Shown here piece after piece: positions 55,946 through 63,346 of a stretch of DNA of 64,000 bases (positions within the stretch are counted from its first letter, which is position 1; each line of letters begins with the position of its first letter). Under the pieces are notes generated by a model. It saw nothing but the letters and a program-made list of their open reading frames with translations, ran no database searches and had not been told where the DNA came from. The translations under genes and the position numbers were made by a program. The DNA comes from Legionella sp. (lineage in GTDB: Bacteria > Pseudomonadota > Gammaproteobacteria > Legionellales > Legionellaceae): positions 62,001 to 126,000 of the forward strand of contig JAUXWR010000365.1 in NCBI GenBank assembly GCA_030680075.1, given 5' to 3'.

Positions 55946-57217
55946 TTATGGCCTTCCAAAATTATTCCTAAAAAGACAATTTTTAGTGTTTTCCTCTAGG
56001 CTATCTGTCTCAACAGTATCAGCTGCAATCTTTTCCAGCAATTCAATAGGAAGCGTTGAAAAAAGAGTATGTTTTGTTCTTATAGCTTGGGAAAATAATA
56101 AAGAGGTATGTCTAATCTTAATGCAATCCTTAGTAACTTTTTCAATCAAGGAGGTAGATTCAGAATCAATTACTTTAGCTAAATCTTTAGGAGTCCTTCC
56201 TTGCTCATCAGTATGAAGTATATTCGTTCCAGCTTGTAATAAAATATTTAATTTTTGTAAGACATGCGTTTGATAAGGAAATACCAAAAGATGTAATACG
56301 ATTTCCCTCGCTTTATTAACTGTTTGCACATTAGCTCCATTACGTATTAAAAATAAAACTAAGTCTGGCGATGGAGACTTCCCCCATACAGAGGAGTGTA
56401 AAACAGAATTGCCTTTGCAAATAGCGGCATGGGTATCTTCCCCACAGATTGCATTAACATCCGCACCATGGCTATACAATAACTCTGCCATTTCGACATT
56501 TTTTGCATCGTGCAACGGCGTAAAGCCATTTCTTTTTAAATGGACACTAGCACCTGAAGCCAACAAAAGTTGAGCTGCAACATATTGATTTTCCTTTACG
56601 GCGTTGCCAAGTGGAGTACCTTTCATTGCTCCTGAGTAATCTACCAAATTACTATTAACATCAGCTCCTCGAGCAATAAGAAGTTTCATACAATCAATAT
56701 AACCATATTTTGCTGCTATATGTAATAAAGAGTGATATAGCCAATGCATTTCGATAATTAACTCTGGGGAGTCCTCTAATATGGAATAAAGAAGGTTGGT
56801 ATTTCCATGCTCGGCTGCTGCAAAAACCAATGTTTTAGAATTAGGTCTATCATATTCTACTTTTATAGGATGAATTTCCTTTTCTAGAGCCAATGTTCTA
56901 TTTCGGTTTAAAATAACCTGGACTGCCTCATTCGCTTCTTTTGGGAATTTAGATTTATCGTAAGATAGATAGGTAATGTTTGTATTTTTTTCTAATGAAG
57001 CTAGAAATTGACGTATCACGTCTTCAGTAATTAAATTACTTAAGGAAAGAGAAGTTGCTGTTGTATTATTTTCCAATGCATCACAAAAATTAACTTTCAT
57101 TTCGAGAGTTATATCTGTATCAATGTAAAGGCTGAGCCTAGGACATTCTATTTCATTTCTTTGTAATTGAATTAAGAACTCATTGAATCGCAAGCTTTCA
57201 TCAAAAAATTTTGGCAT
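55946..57217 (-). CDS. LRR-like / ankyrin-repeat protein with C-terminal F-box-like motif
   Basis: 423 residues. Residues about 25-105 show a ribonuclease-inhibitor-like LRR pattern (LEMKVNFCDALENNTTATSLSLSNL, LASLEKNTNITYLSY). About 125-375 are ankyrin repeats (SLLHIAAKYGYIDCMKLLIARGADVN, TPLGNAVKENQYVAAQLLLASGASV, FTPLHDAKNVEMAELLYSHGADVN). Near 389-398 TLPIELLEKIA fits the F-box core LPxELLxxI. A TATAAT on the minus strand at 57250-57255 could be its -10. The domain mix is typical of host-directed Legionella proteins; the F-box call is tentative. Confidence 0.78.
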   Translation of the reverse strand: MPKFFDESLRFNEFLIQLQRNEIECPRLSLYIDTDITLEMKVNFCDALENNTTATSLSLSNLITEDVIRQFLASLEKNTNITYLSYDKSKFPKEANEAVQVILNRNRTLALEKEIHPIKVEYDRPNSKTLVFAAAEHGNTNLLYSILEDSPELIIEMHWLYHSLLHIAAKYGYIDCMKLLIARGADVNSNLVDYSGAMKGTPLGNAVKENQYVAAQLLLASGASVHLKRNGFTPLHDAKNVEMAELLYSHGADVNAICGEDTHAAICKGNSVLHSSVWGKSPSPDLVLFLIRNGANVQTVNKAREIVLHLLVFPYQTHVLQKLNILLQAGTNILHTDEQGRTPKDLAKVIDSESTSLIEKVTKDCIKIRHTSLLFSQAIRTKHTLFSTLPIELLEKIAADTVETDSLEENTKNCLFRNNFGRP

Positions 57218-57479
57218 TTACATCGGTCTAATTAATTCGTTGGGCGTAAATTATACCATAAAGAACAAAAAAAACACATGACGCAACTGGTGTTGTCATT
57301 AGATGTTTTATATTCAGTTAAAAAAATACAGATTGATGATAATCTATAATGTGTTAAGGATTATTTTAGCCCCAAAAGATTACACCCAAAAGCATGACTT
57401 TTCCTTTTAGTAGTATTGATAGTAGTACCGATCAATATTAATTTTTCTTAACTTGTTATATATCAATAAGATGGGCCAA
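57218..57479. other. AT-rich gap between the ankyrin gene and the second att copy
   Basis: Nothing coding is supported. It holds the probable promoter of the ankyrin gene and runs into the att copy at 57480. Confidence 0.5.
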
Positions 57480-57504
57480 GGGTTCGATTCCCGCCGCCCC
57501 ACCA
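57480..57504 (+). other. Second att copy (ssrA 3' end duplicate)
   Basis: GGGTTCGATTCCCGCCGCCC and onward to CACCA equals the ssrA 3' end with one T missing. No tRNA or tmRNA body precedes it, so it is an attachment-site remnant. Confidence 0.85.
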
Positions 57505-57645
57505 ATTAAACGTTTTATACCGTCCAATAACATTTTCATTCCTCATAAAATCTATATTTCTATTTATCTTTTCGTCCATTTGGACATAATGGTGCTCAAT
57601 GACGTCCAGTGCTTCAGTGGGGTAACTGTTAGGGTAACCTCATAG

Positions 57646-58142
57646 AGCCGTAAAAATAACGTCAGGATATTCTCAATTAGATGTAAGGTGTTTACATCGA
57701 AAAGGACTGCTAGCCCGGACAAGTTTTTACGCGGCGTTGGTCAAAGGATGAAGAGACGGTGGCCTTGGTGCATATACTTACCGAAGAAGATAAATTAATT
57801 TTTCTTCATAAAGATAAGCGTAATAAAGTGCATTGCTATGGAGTGCTCTTGGTATGGACACCATGTAACTACGGGGGTGTAAGACCTTGGTTTCTCTGTC
57901 CTGCTGAAGAATGCTCTCATAAAGTAGCCATACTTTATTTGATGGGTGAAATCTTTGCTTGTCGACATTGTTATAAGTTAGTTTATTTCAGCTAATTGCA
58001 AACCCCTGAAGATCGTGCCATACGACAGGCTGATCGAATCCGTGATCGACTTGGTTGGGGTGTTGGTATATTAAATGGACATGAGGATAAGCCCAAAAGC
58101 ATGCATTGGGAAACCTTTGAATGGTTGGTAGAGAAGAGAAAT
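57646..58142 (+). pseudogene. Broken zinc-ribbon conserved hypothetical gene
   Basis: The remains read SQLDVRCLHRKGLLARTSF in one frame and, after a shift near 57725, FTRRWSKDEETVALVHIL, WTPCNYGGVRPWFLCPAEEC and IFACRHCYKLVY. An in-frame TAA at 57993 then breaks it before TPEDRAIRQADRIRDRLGWGVGILNGHEDKPKSMHWETFEWL. It matches a widespread family with paired CxxC zinc ribbons of unknown role. The 3' end is cut by the hairpin repeat at 58140. Confidence 0.8.
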
Positions 58143-58216
58143 ACACAAGGGTCAGGCCTTGCTTTTTGCTTTAAACCATCTTCTTAGCAAAAAGCAAGGC
58201 CTGACCCCATTTCCCC
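58140..58216. repeat. REP-like perfect hairpin repeat, copy 2
   Basis: Arms at 58149-58170 and 58186-58207, identical to copy 1 including the loop and the short flanks AATACACAA and CATTTCCCC. It interrupts the zinc-ribbon pseudogene and is followed at once by the 89-bp repeat. Confidence 0.92.
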
Positions 58217-58217
58217 T

Positions 58218-58305
58218 GACGTGAAAAGTAATGAGGTCTGTTTTTACTGGATTGGGGCAACTTTAGGGGCAACAAAAAGTTCAATATTTTTAAATGCTCT
58301 AAATA
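58218..58305 (+). repeat. About 89-bp direct repeat, copy 2
   Basis: Nearly identical to 55556-55644. Here it follows the hairpin repeat, whereas in copy 1 it lies ahead of it with a gene fragment between. Confidence 0.95.
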
Positions 58306-58333
58306 ACAATGAGTTAAGTGCCTAATTCAATAG

Positions 58334-58347
58334 CCGCCGCCCCACCA
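58334..58347 (+). other. Third, partial att copy
   Basis: CCGCCGCCCCACCA matches the end of the ssrA 3' core, and the right flank resembles that of the second copy. Probably the outer boundary of the island. Confidence 0.6.
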
Positions 58348-58462
58348 ACTTAAAGTTTTTTATCATCCAAGCACATCTCTTATATACACTAGCTTTCTTA
58401 ATGATCTCTTAACTGCTGAAATATTTTTACTCAGTTCTTCCAAACGGCCCCGCCAGATGCTG

Positions 58463-59563
58463 TCATTGCACAACACACAATCCCAAAACTGTTTGTCCAA
58501 AAGATTTTGAAAGACTCGGGTTATCATCTAAAATACACGAGGAATCATTAACGCCCATATTTTTATCTTCATCCTGGTAACTAGCTTTTTCAGAGGGCTC
58601 TTCAAAAAAATTAAGTTTGGGATAGTCACTAATTTTAGCGCGCTCAAGCGTTTTCTCTATTGTATCAACCGGTTTTATATTTAAACGTGATAATAAAGGC
58701 TCAAGGTTTACACGACTAAACCATATTTCTCCCCGTGCGGGCGCATAGGCGATTAGTTCGCCTTGATTAAAGCGGGTACTAATAGCATTGCTAAGCGTTG
58801 AATTTTCATGCGAATCTTTTCCAGAAATAAACTTAAATTGAGGATAGGTTGCGGAGCTTCTATAGTCTTCAAAAGCTTCCTTTGCCTGTATTACACCCTC
58901 TATGCTGCACTCGAGATAACTAACTTCTAATTTGCCTGTAAATTTACACCCTTGATAATCAATTTCCTCAACATCAAAATACCTTTGATAAAAATCCTTA
59001 GCTTTTCTCCAAGATTTTGCCTGTAAAAATAATGCCATACCGTTAAGAAATTCGGTAAATTCTTGCTGTGAGTAATCACCTTGTATTTGATGAGTATTCA
59101 CTCGGTGAAGAAAATCCATAAGTGTGTATTTATTAAGATATGATTGTAAAAATTTATATCTGACATTGTCATTTTCGTCAACATATTGAATAACTTTGAA
59201 TTGATGACCAGCATTAGAATTATGAAGACCTACACCAGCATCGGGGTCATATACATCCATGGATAATTGAAAATTATAAACAAAAAATTTTAGCCTATCT
59301 TCGAGAAGCTCCACCGTATTCTCATCATATAAAACGGAGCTCATTACCTTATGAAAAGAAGAATTTTTACCTAAGAGCGCTACAGATAATCCAATATCTG
59401 TAATGGCGCATCTTGTGGTAGCTGGCTGCTCCACTACAAATACATATTTACAGGGTTTTTCTTCTTTTGCATAATCTTTCCAAAAATATCGCGGATAAAT
59501 TTCAGAGTGGGCGTTTTCTGCTAATAAATAAATATAATTAAAGATGTCAGTAATTTTTTTCAT
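58463..59563 (-). CDS. Orphan protein of unknown function
   Basis: 366 residues, no signal peptide or membrane segment, family not recognised. N-terminal DIFNYIYLLAENAHSEIYPRYFW; a middle part with HQFKVIQYVDENDNVRYKFLQSYLNKYTLMDFL; a mixed alpha/beta part around EEIDYQGCKFTGKLEVSYLE; a hydrophilic C-terminus. An internal 178 bp of this gene were copied to 55645. It lies just outside the outermost att copy and so may be old chromosome. An effector role is possible from its orphan, cytosolic, hydrophilic character but has no direct support. Confidence 0.7.
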   Translation of the reverse strand: MKKITDIFNYIYLLAENAHSEIYPRYFWKDYAKEEKPCKYVFVVEQPATTRCAITDIGLSVALLGKNSSFHKVMSSVLYDENTVELLEDRLKFFVYNFQLSMDVYDPDAGVGLHNSNAGHQFKVIQYVDENDNVRYKFLQSYLNKYTLMDFLHRVNTHQIQGDYSQQEFTEFLNGMALFLQAKSWRKAKDFYQRYFDVEEIDYQGCKFTGKLEVSYLECSIEGVIQAKEAFEDYRSSATYPQFKFISGKDSHENSTLSNAISTRFNQGELIAYAPARGEIWFSRVNLEPLLSRLNIKPVDTIEKTLERAKISDYPKLNFFEEPSEKASYQDEDKNMGVNDSSCILDDNPSLSKSFGQTVLGLCVVQ

Positions 59564-59985
59564 AAAAACCGGTACTTGGATAGGATCAGACTTGATTGAT
59601 ATTTTAAGTTTAAGTTGGACCTATTGAAAGGAGCTGGGCATAAAATCATTTTTTCTTTTACCTGAGCATTGAAACTTAAACCCTGGGTTCTGTGAATCAA
59701 TTTTATTAGCCACTTGAAAAATAGGCAGTTTTTAGCTAAAAAATATCCAAATGTTTACTTTCTGGTTTTATGTTGTCATACGGATACAGAAATAACAGTG
59801 AAAATTTGTAAGAATTTAGAAATAAAAGCAGGTAACACGCAATATTATCAACCTGCGATCCAAACAATTATTCTCATTTAACAAAGATTTGATAGTTGTG
59901 TCTCTTAGTAATATGGTTGTCTCGCATTCGATCCTGTAGTATAATTGCGCAAATTGTACAATATGTTTTTATATGGAAGCTTGTT
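59564..59985. other. Intergenic stretch with promoter for the IQ-motif gene
   Basis: Divergent AT-rich gap. The only site supported is the promoter at 59917-59945. The opposite strand should hold the promoter of the orphan gene, but none stands out. Confidence 0.5.
59917..59945 (+). promoter_or_regulatory. Sigma-70 promoter of the IQ-motif gene
   Basis: TTGTCT (59917-59922), a 17-base spacer and TATAAT (59940-59945), with a start expected near 59952. It rules out the longer reading frame from 59896 and supports the ATG at 59986. Confidence 0.75.
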
Positions 59986-61452
59986 ATGTCCTACGAACTC
60001 GATCTCCATCGACACGTTAAAATTTGGCTAAGTACAAACCCACAACGATTTCTTAATCCAGAAAATCAACTTCGCTTGGTTGAAATGCGGGCATTGAATC
60101 CAGCGGATGTTATTCATTTGCTTTACTCTAAACAGTTGCTGTCAGATGACGCTTTGAGGGAGTTATATAATTTCTGTAGTACGCATAACATTATTGCCGT
60201 GTCGATTGAAGATGACATACTGCCTAATTGTACAGAGAATGAGGATGAGAGGAACCTGGCTGATTTATGCCGGCAGGAGATACAGGCAATAAAAGATAAC
60301 ACCGGGGGTAATCCCGCTTCTGTCAGTGATATGTTACGATGGCTAAGTCGTGTTTATAAATTGGGCGTTTATTCGGATTTGGATGTTCGAGTCAAAACAC
60401 AGGAACTCCCACAAATTATTACCGTGAATGCACCTGTTCTTTTGAAAATTGGTAGTATAAAAATTCCTATAGCAGGTTTGTCTCAGGATAATTTGGAGTG
60501 CATCGCATTAAATAACGATACTGTTGCTGTTGTTGGGAATGATGAATTAACCAAAGACATCATTAGCCGGATTCAACGAAGAATATATGATATCTATCAA
60601 AAACCCACGCATTTTACAGCTAACTATGAGCAGTTAGTCGAAGACACCATTAATCATGTTGCTGGTCTGTCAAATATTGAAACAGCGGCCCACGTGGCTA
60701 CCCTGGTTCTCCAACAGCAACCTCACTATCCTGTAACACAACATCTTACTGCCTTAGGAGAGATGGGCCTTAATCTTTTTGCACTAAGAAAAACTATATT
60801 GGAAAAAAAAATACCTGAAGCTCAGGAATTGAGTACTGCTTTCACCGAGAATTTAGAGCAAAACAAACGTCTTTTTTTGCAAAAAATTGACGATCCAACT
60901 ACACCCGCAATGGTGCGCAAAAGATATCGTCAGTTGCTGGCGATGAATGATGAATCATTAGCCAAGGCCTTGGAGAATAGTTATTATCATCTTCTTCTGC
61001 AATTATCAGTCACACACTCTACTGGTCCGGCTTCACTGATTTTAAGCCTATTTAACCACGTTTATCTGACAGAAGACAAAATTCAGGAACAGGTTAAACC
61101 CTTTTCCTTCCAACATTATTGTTTAAATAGCGCCTTTTATTCGCCTAATGGTCTTGATTTTCATTTCTCAAGCGAAGATTCTCGAAATCGTTTGGCGGGA
61201 GAAATTCGCGCTAATGGTGATCAATCCCGGCTAAAACCGGGTGAGTTAGCTGTTATTGAACGTGAGTTAAAAATGGAGCAAGCAGCACGTGCTATCCAAT
61301 GTGCATATAGAAAACATTTAGGCCACAAAATTGCTGCTGCAGAAAGACTTGCGATGCCAAAGGTCAGTCACCAGTCTTTTTTCTCGGAAGCACGATCCTC
61401 CGATGAAGCTGCCTCTATATTGCCTGCAGCAATACCAGGTTCCTTGCAGTAA
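59986..61452 (+). CDS. Orphan effector-like protein with IQ motif
   Basis: 488 residues from the ATG at 59986 (MSYELDLHRHVKIWLSTNPQ). Helical, soluble, no signal peptide. The bulk is not recognised. Near residues 437-448 it has AIQCAYRKHLGHKI, which fits the calmodulin-binding IQ pattern IQxxxRKxxxH and sits in a basic helix. The last 30 residues are small/polar and could be a secretion signal. Calmodulin-binding IQ motifs occur in Legionella SidJ-type effectors. This suggests, but does not show, a host-directed role. Confidence 0.65.
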   Translation: MSYELDLHRHVKIWLSTNPQRFLNPENQLRLVEMRALNPADVIHLLYSKQLLSDDALRELYNFCSTHNIIAVSIEDDILPNCTENEDERNLADLCRQEIQAIKDNTGGNPASVSDMLRWLSRVYKLGVYSDLDVRVKTQELPQIITVNAPVLLKIGSIKIPIAGLSQDNLECIALNNDTVAVVGNDELTKDIISRIQRRIYDIYQKPTHFTANYEQLVEDTINHVAGLSNIETAAHVATLVLQQQPHYPVTQHLTALGEMGLNLFALRKTILEKKIPEAQELSTAFTENLEQNKRLFLQKIDDPTTPAMVRKRYRQLLAMNDESLAKALENSYYHLLLQLSVTHSTGPASLILSLFNHVYLTEDKIQEQVKPFSFQHYCLNSAFYSPNGLDFHFSSEDSRNRLAGEIRANGDQSRLKPGELAVIERELKMEQAARAIQCAYRKHLGHKIAAAERLAMPKVSHQSFFSEARSSDEAASILPAAIPGSLQ

Positions 61453-61491
61453 ATATTTAACGGAACTATATGAAATTATGTTCTGCATTTT

Positions 61492-61692
61492 CTAATTTAA
61501 AAGCCTATCGTCCGCTAGTGATAGGTTCAGCCCTTTAGGAGTAACACAGATTCCAAAATCTTTGTCTAAAGCTGCTTGCCCAACTGCCGTAGCTGCAATG
61601 CAACGAATAATAAACGATCTACCGCGTAATTTTATTTTCCATTTTGCAAGAAGATAATGACTATCATTGCTGATCAGTTTAAAATATGAGTA
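61492..61692 (-). pseudogene. 3' gene remnant, family unknown
   Basis: An open minus-strand frame of about 66 codons with protein-like sequence (KLISNDSHYLLAKWKIKLR, CIAATAVGQAALDKDFGICV, TPKGLNLSLADD), a TAG stop at 61492 and no usable start before a TAA upstream. It looks like the C-terminal end of a lost gene. No family recognised. Confidence 0.4.
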
Positions 61693-61732
61693 CTTTTAAA
61701 CAAAGTTATCTTTTCTGAGGATTTATCAAGTC

Positions 61733-61794
61733 ATGAATATTATTTCTTAAGTTTGCCCAGGCACTGGGCATTGGTTAAAAACCACTTGGTTTTT
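61733..61794 (+). promoter_or_regulatory. Attenuator-like leader of the ABC-F gene
   Basis: A five-codon frame MNIIS (61733-61750, with GAGG about 12 bases upstream) is followed by a hairpin GCCCAG/CTGGGC (61755-61769). Then come three segments, TGGTT (61772), AACCA (61780-61784) and TGGTTTTT (61787-61794), where the middle one can pair with either neighbour. The second pairing ends in a T-run. This resembles ribosome-controlled attenuation known for antibiotic-resistance ABC-F genes. Confidence 0.5.
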
Positions 61795-61831
61795 GTTGAT
61801 ACACAGAACGCCCGACTTAAGAGAGACCGAT

Positions 61832-63277
61832 ATGACTCATAAACCGATTCAATTTAAAAGCATTCGCTTTTCGCTCCCACATAAACTCTGCTTTGAACAA
61901 TTAGATGAAACGATTTCTTATGGTCAGCGTATTGCGATCATTGGGCAAAATGGTTGTGGGAAATCAACACTGTTGCAAATGATGCGGGGTCAAATTGCGC
62001 CAACTGATGGGGAACTAATTCTTCCTCAAGATGCGGTCATTGGTTATGTACCTCAATTGATTAAGCAATTTGAATCGTTAAGTGGCGGACAACGATTTAA
62101 TGAAAAATTAACAGAAGCTTTGGCTGCTTTTCCTAATATTTTATTGTTGGATGAACCAACTAACCATCTTGATCGAAAAAATCGTAATTCGCTTATGCGA
62201 ATGTTGCAATCATTCGAAGGTACACTCGTGATTGTAACGCATGATGTCGAGTTATTACGCCATACTATTGATACCATTTGGCATATTGATCAAGGCAGAG
62301 TGCGCGTGTTTACTGGGTCATATGATGATTATCGGGATGAATTAGCTATTCAACATCGAGCAATTGAGAGAGAGTTGTCGTTGCTTTCAAAGCAGAAAAA
62401 GACTGCTCATCTTGCATTAATGAAAGAGCAAACACGCGCTAAAAATAGCCGTATAGGTGGTGAAAAGAAGATCGAAAATAGAAAATGGCCAACGATAGGC
62501 TCGGCGGTTAAAATGAGTCGATCAAATGAGACATCTAATCGTAAGAAGAGTGAAATCAGTCAAAAAAGGCAGATGTTGAGCGAGCAGATGTCTGCGTTAC
62601 AAATGCCTGAAATTATCAAACCAACATTCTCAATTCAGGCAGGTGAAAGCGGGCGAGTTTTAGTATCCATTAGCGATGGAGCTGTTGGGTTTGATTGCCC
62701 TATTTTAGCATCGATCAATTTGACGATTACAAACGGTGATCGAATCGCTATCCACGGAGATAATGGTTCAGGTAAATCGACTTTGATTCGAGCCATTTTG
62801 GGTGATACAGCCGTATATAAAACAGGATCTTGGCAAGTATTGAGGCAAGAATTTATTGGTTACCTTGACCAGCATTATTCAACTTTAGATGCACAAAAGA
62901 CCGTTTTAGAGGTCATACAAGATTGTGTGTTGAATTGGTCTCATGCGGAGATTAGAAACCATCTGAATGATTTTTTGTTTCGTAAAAATGAAGAAATCAA
63001 TACAACCGTTTTAAGCCTATCTGGTGGTGAAAAAGTGCGATTATCATTAGCACAGATTGCGGCCAGGACCCCGAAGCTTTTGATTCTTGATGAAATTACG
63101 AATAATTTGGACCTAGAAACAAGAGATCATGTCATTCAGGTATTGAACGATTATCCAGGTGCGATGATAGTGATTTCGCATGATGCTGATTTTTTATTGT
63201 CTATTGGTGTGACCGCCAATTATGGCATTAAAATAAGCGCAAATAAGGCAGACCTTAATGAATTTTTTTGTGCTTGA
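61832..63277 (+). CDS. ABC-F family ATPase, probable ribosome-protection type
   Basis: 481 residues from the ATG at 61832, with AGAGAGA upstream; the longer frame from 61793 overlaps the leader hairpin. Two ATPase domains without membrane segments: GQNGCGKST, LSGGQRF, LLLDEPTNHLD and GDNGSGKST, LSGGEKVRLSLAQ, LILDEITNNLD, joined by a charged helical linker. In the first domain only a few residues separate the Q-loop (YVPQ) from LSGGQ, so the usual helical subdomain is missing. ABC-F proteins act on ribosomes, and many give resistance. The TipA-type regulator next door fits a drug response. Confidence 0.88.
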   Translation: MTHKPIQFKSIRFSLPHKLCFEQLDETISYGQRIAIIGQNGCGKSTLLQMMRGQIAPTDGELILPQDAVIGYVPQLIKQFESLSGGQRFNEKLTEALAAFPNILLLDEPTNHLDRKNRNSLMRMLQSFEGTLVIVTHDVELLRHTIDTIWHIDQGRVRVFTGSYDDYRDELAIQHRAIERELSLLSKQKKTAHLALMKEQTRAKNSRIGGEKKIENRKWPTIGSAVKMSRSNETSNRKKSEISQKRQMLSEQMSALQMPEIIKPTFSIQAGESGRVLVSISDGAVGFDCPILASINLTITNGDRIAIHGDNGSGKSTLIRAILGDTAVYKTGSWQVLRQEFIGYLDQHYSTLDAQKTVLEVIQDCVLNWSHAEIRNHLNDFLFRKNEEINTTVLSLSGGEKVRLSLAQIAARTPKLLILDEITNNLDLETRDHVIQVLNDYPGAMIVISHDADFLLSIGVTANYGIKISANKADLNEFFCA

Positions 63278-63287
63278 AAAGAATTAT

Positions 63288-63318
63288 TTGACATTACCGT
63301 TACGTCATCCTTTATCGT
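63288..63318 (+). promoter_or_regulatory. MerR-type promoter with 19-bp spacer
   Basis: TTGACA (63288-63293), a 19-base spacer and TATCGT (63313-63318). The spacer region carries a dyad with outer arms TGAC/GTCA over 63289-63307. Overlong spacers with a central dyad are the mark of MerR-activated promoters. It lies 29 bp before the regulator gene, so the regulator probably controls itself. Confidence 0.7.
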
Positions 63319-63346
63319 GGGCTTGGTCAGTTAGAGGAGTACCCAA

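Larger units (their letters stand above)
52872..58347. mobile_element. Decayed genomic island(s) inserted at ssrA
   Basis: Bounded by the ssrA 3' end and its copies at 57480 and 58334. Content: a RhuM remnant, an intact RhuM unit, an LRR/ankyrin gene, a broken zinc-ribbon gene and repeats. No integrase gene was seen. The two right-hand att copies have similar right flanks (TTAAA, GTTTT and TCCAA blocks), which suggests two related elements inserted one after the other. Confidence 0.75.
61453..61831. other. Gap with a gene remnant and the ABC-F leader
   Basis: It contains a 3' gene fragment on the minus strand (61492-61692) and the leader with paired hairpins ahead of the ABC-F gene (61733-61794). 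Nothing else is supported. Confidence 0.6.

Noticed and set aside
57471..57504. Possible tRNA gene ending GGGTTCGATTCCCGCC
   Set aside because: No acceptor, D or anticodon arm precedes it; the sequence equals the ssrA 3' end and is better read as an att copy.
61653..61668. Fur-box-like GATAATGACTATCATT
   Set aside because: It lies inside the minus-strand gene remnant, is only a partial dyad, and no iron gene is next to it.
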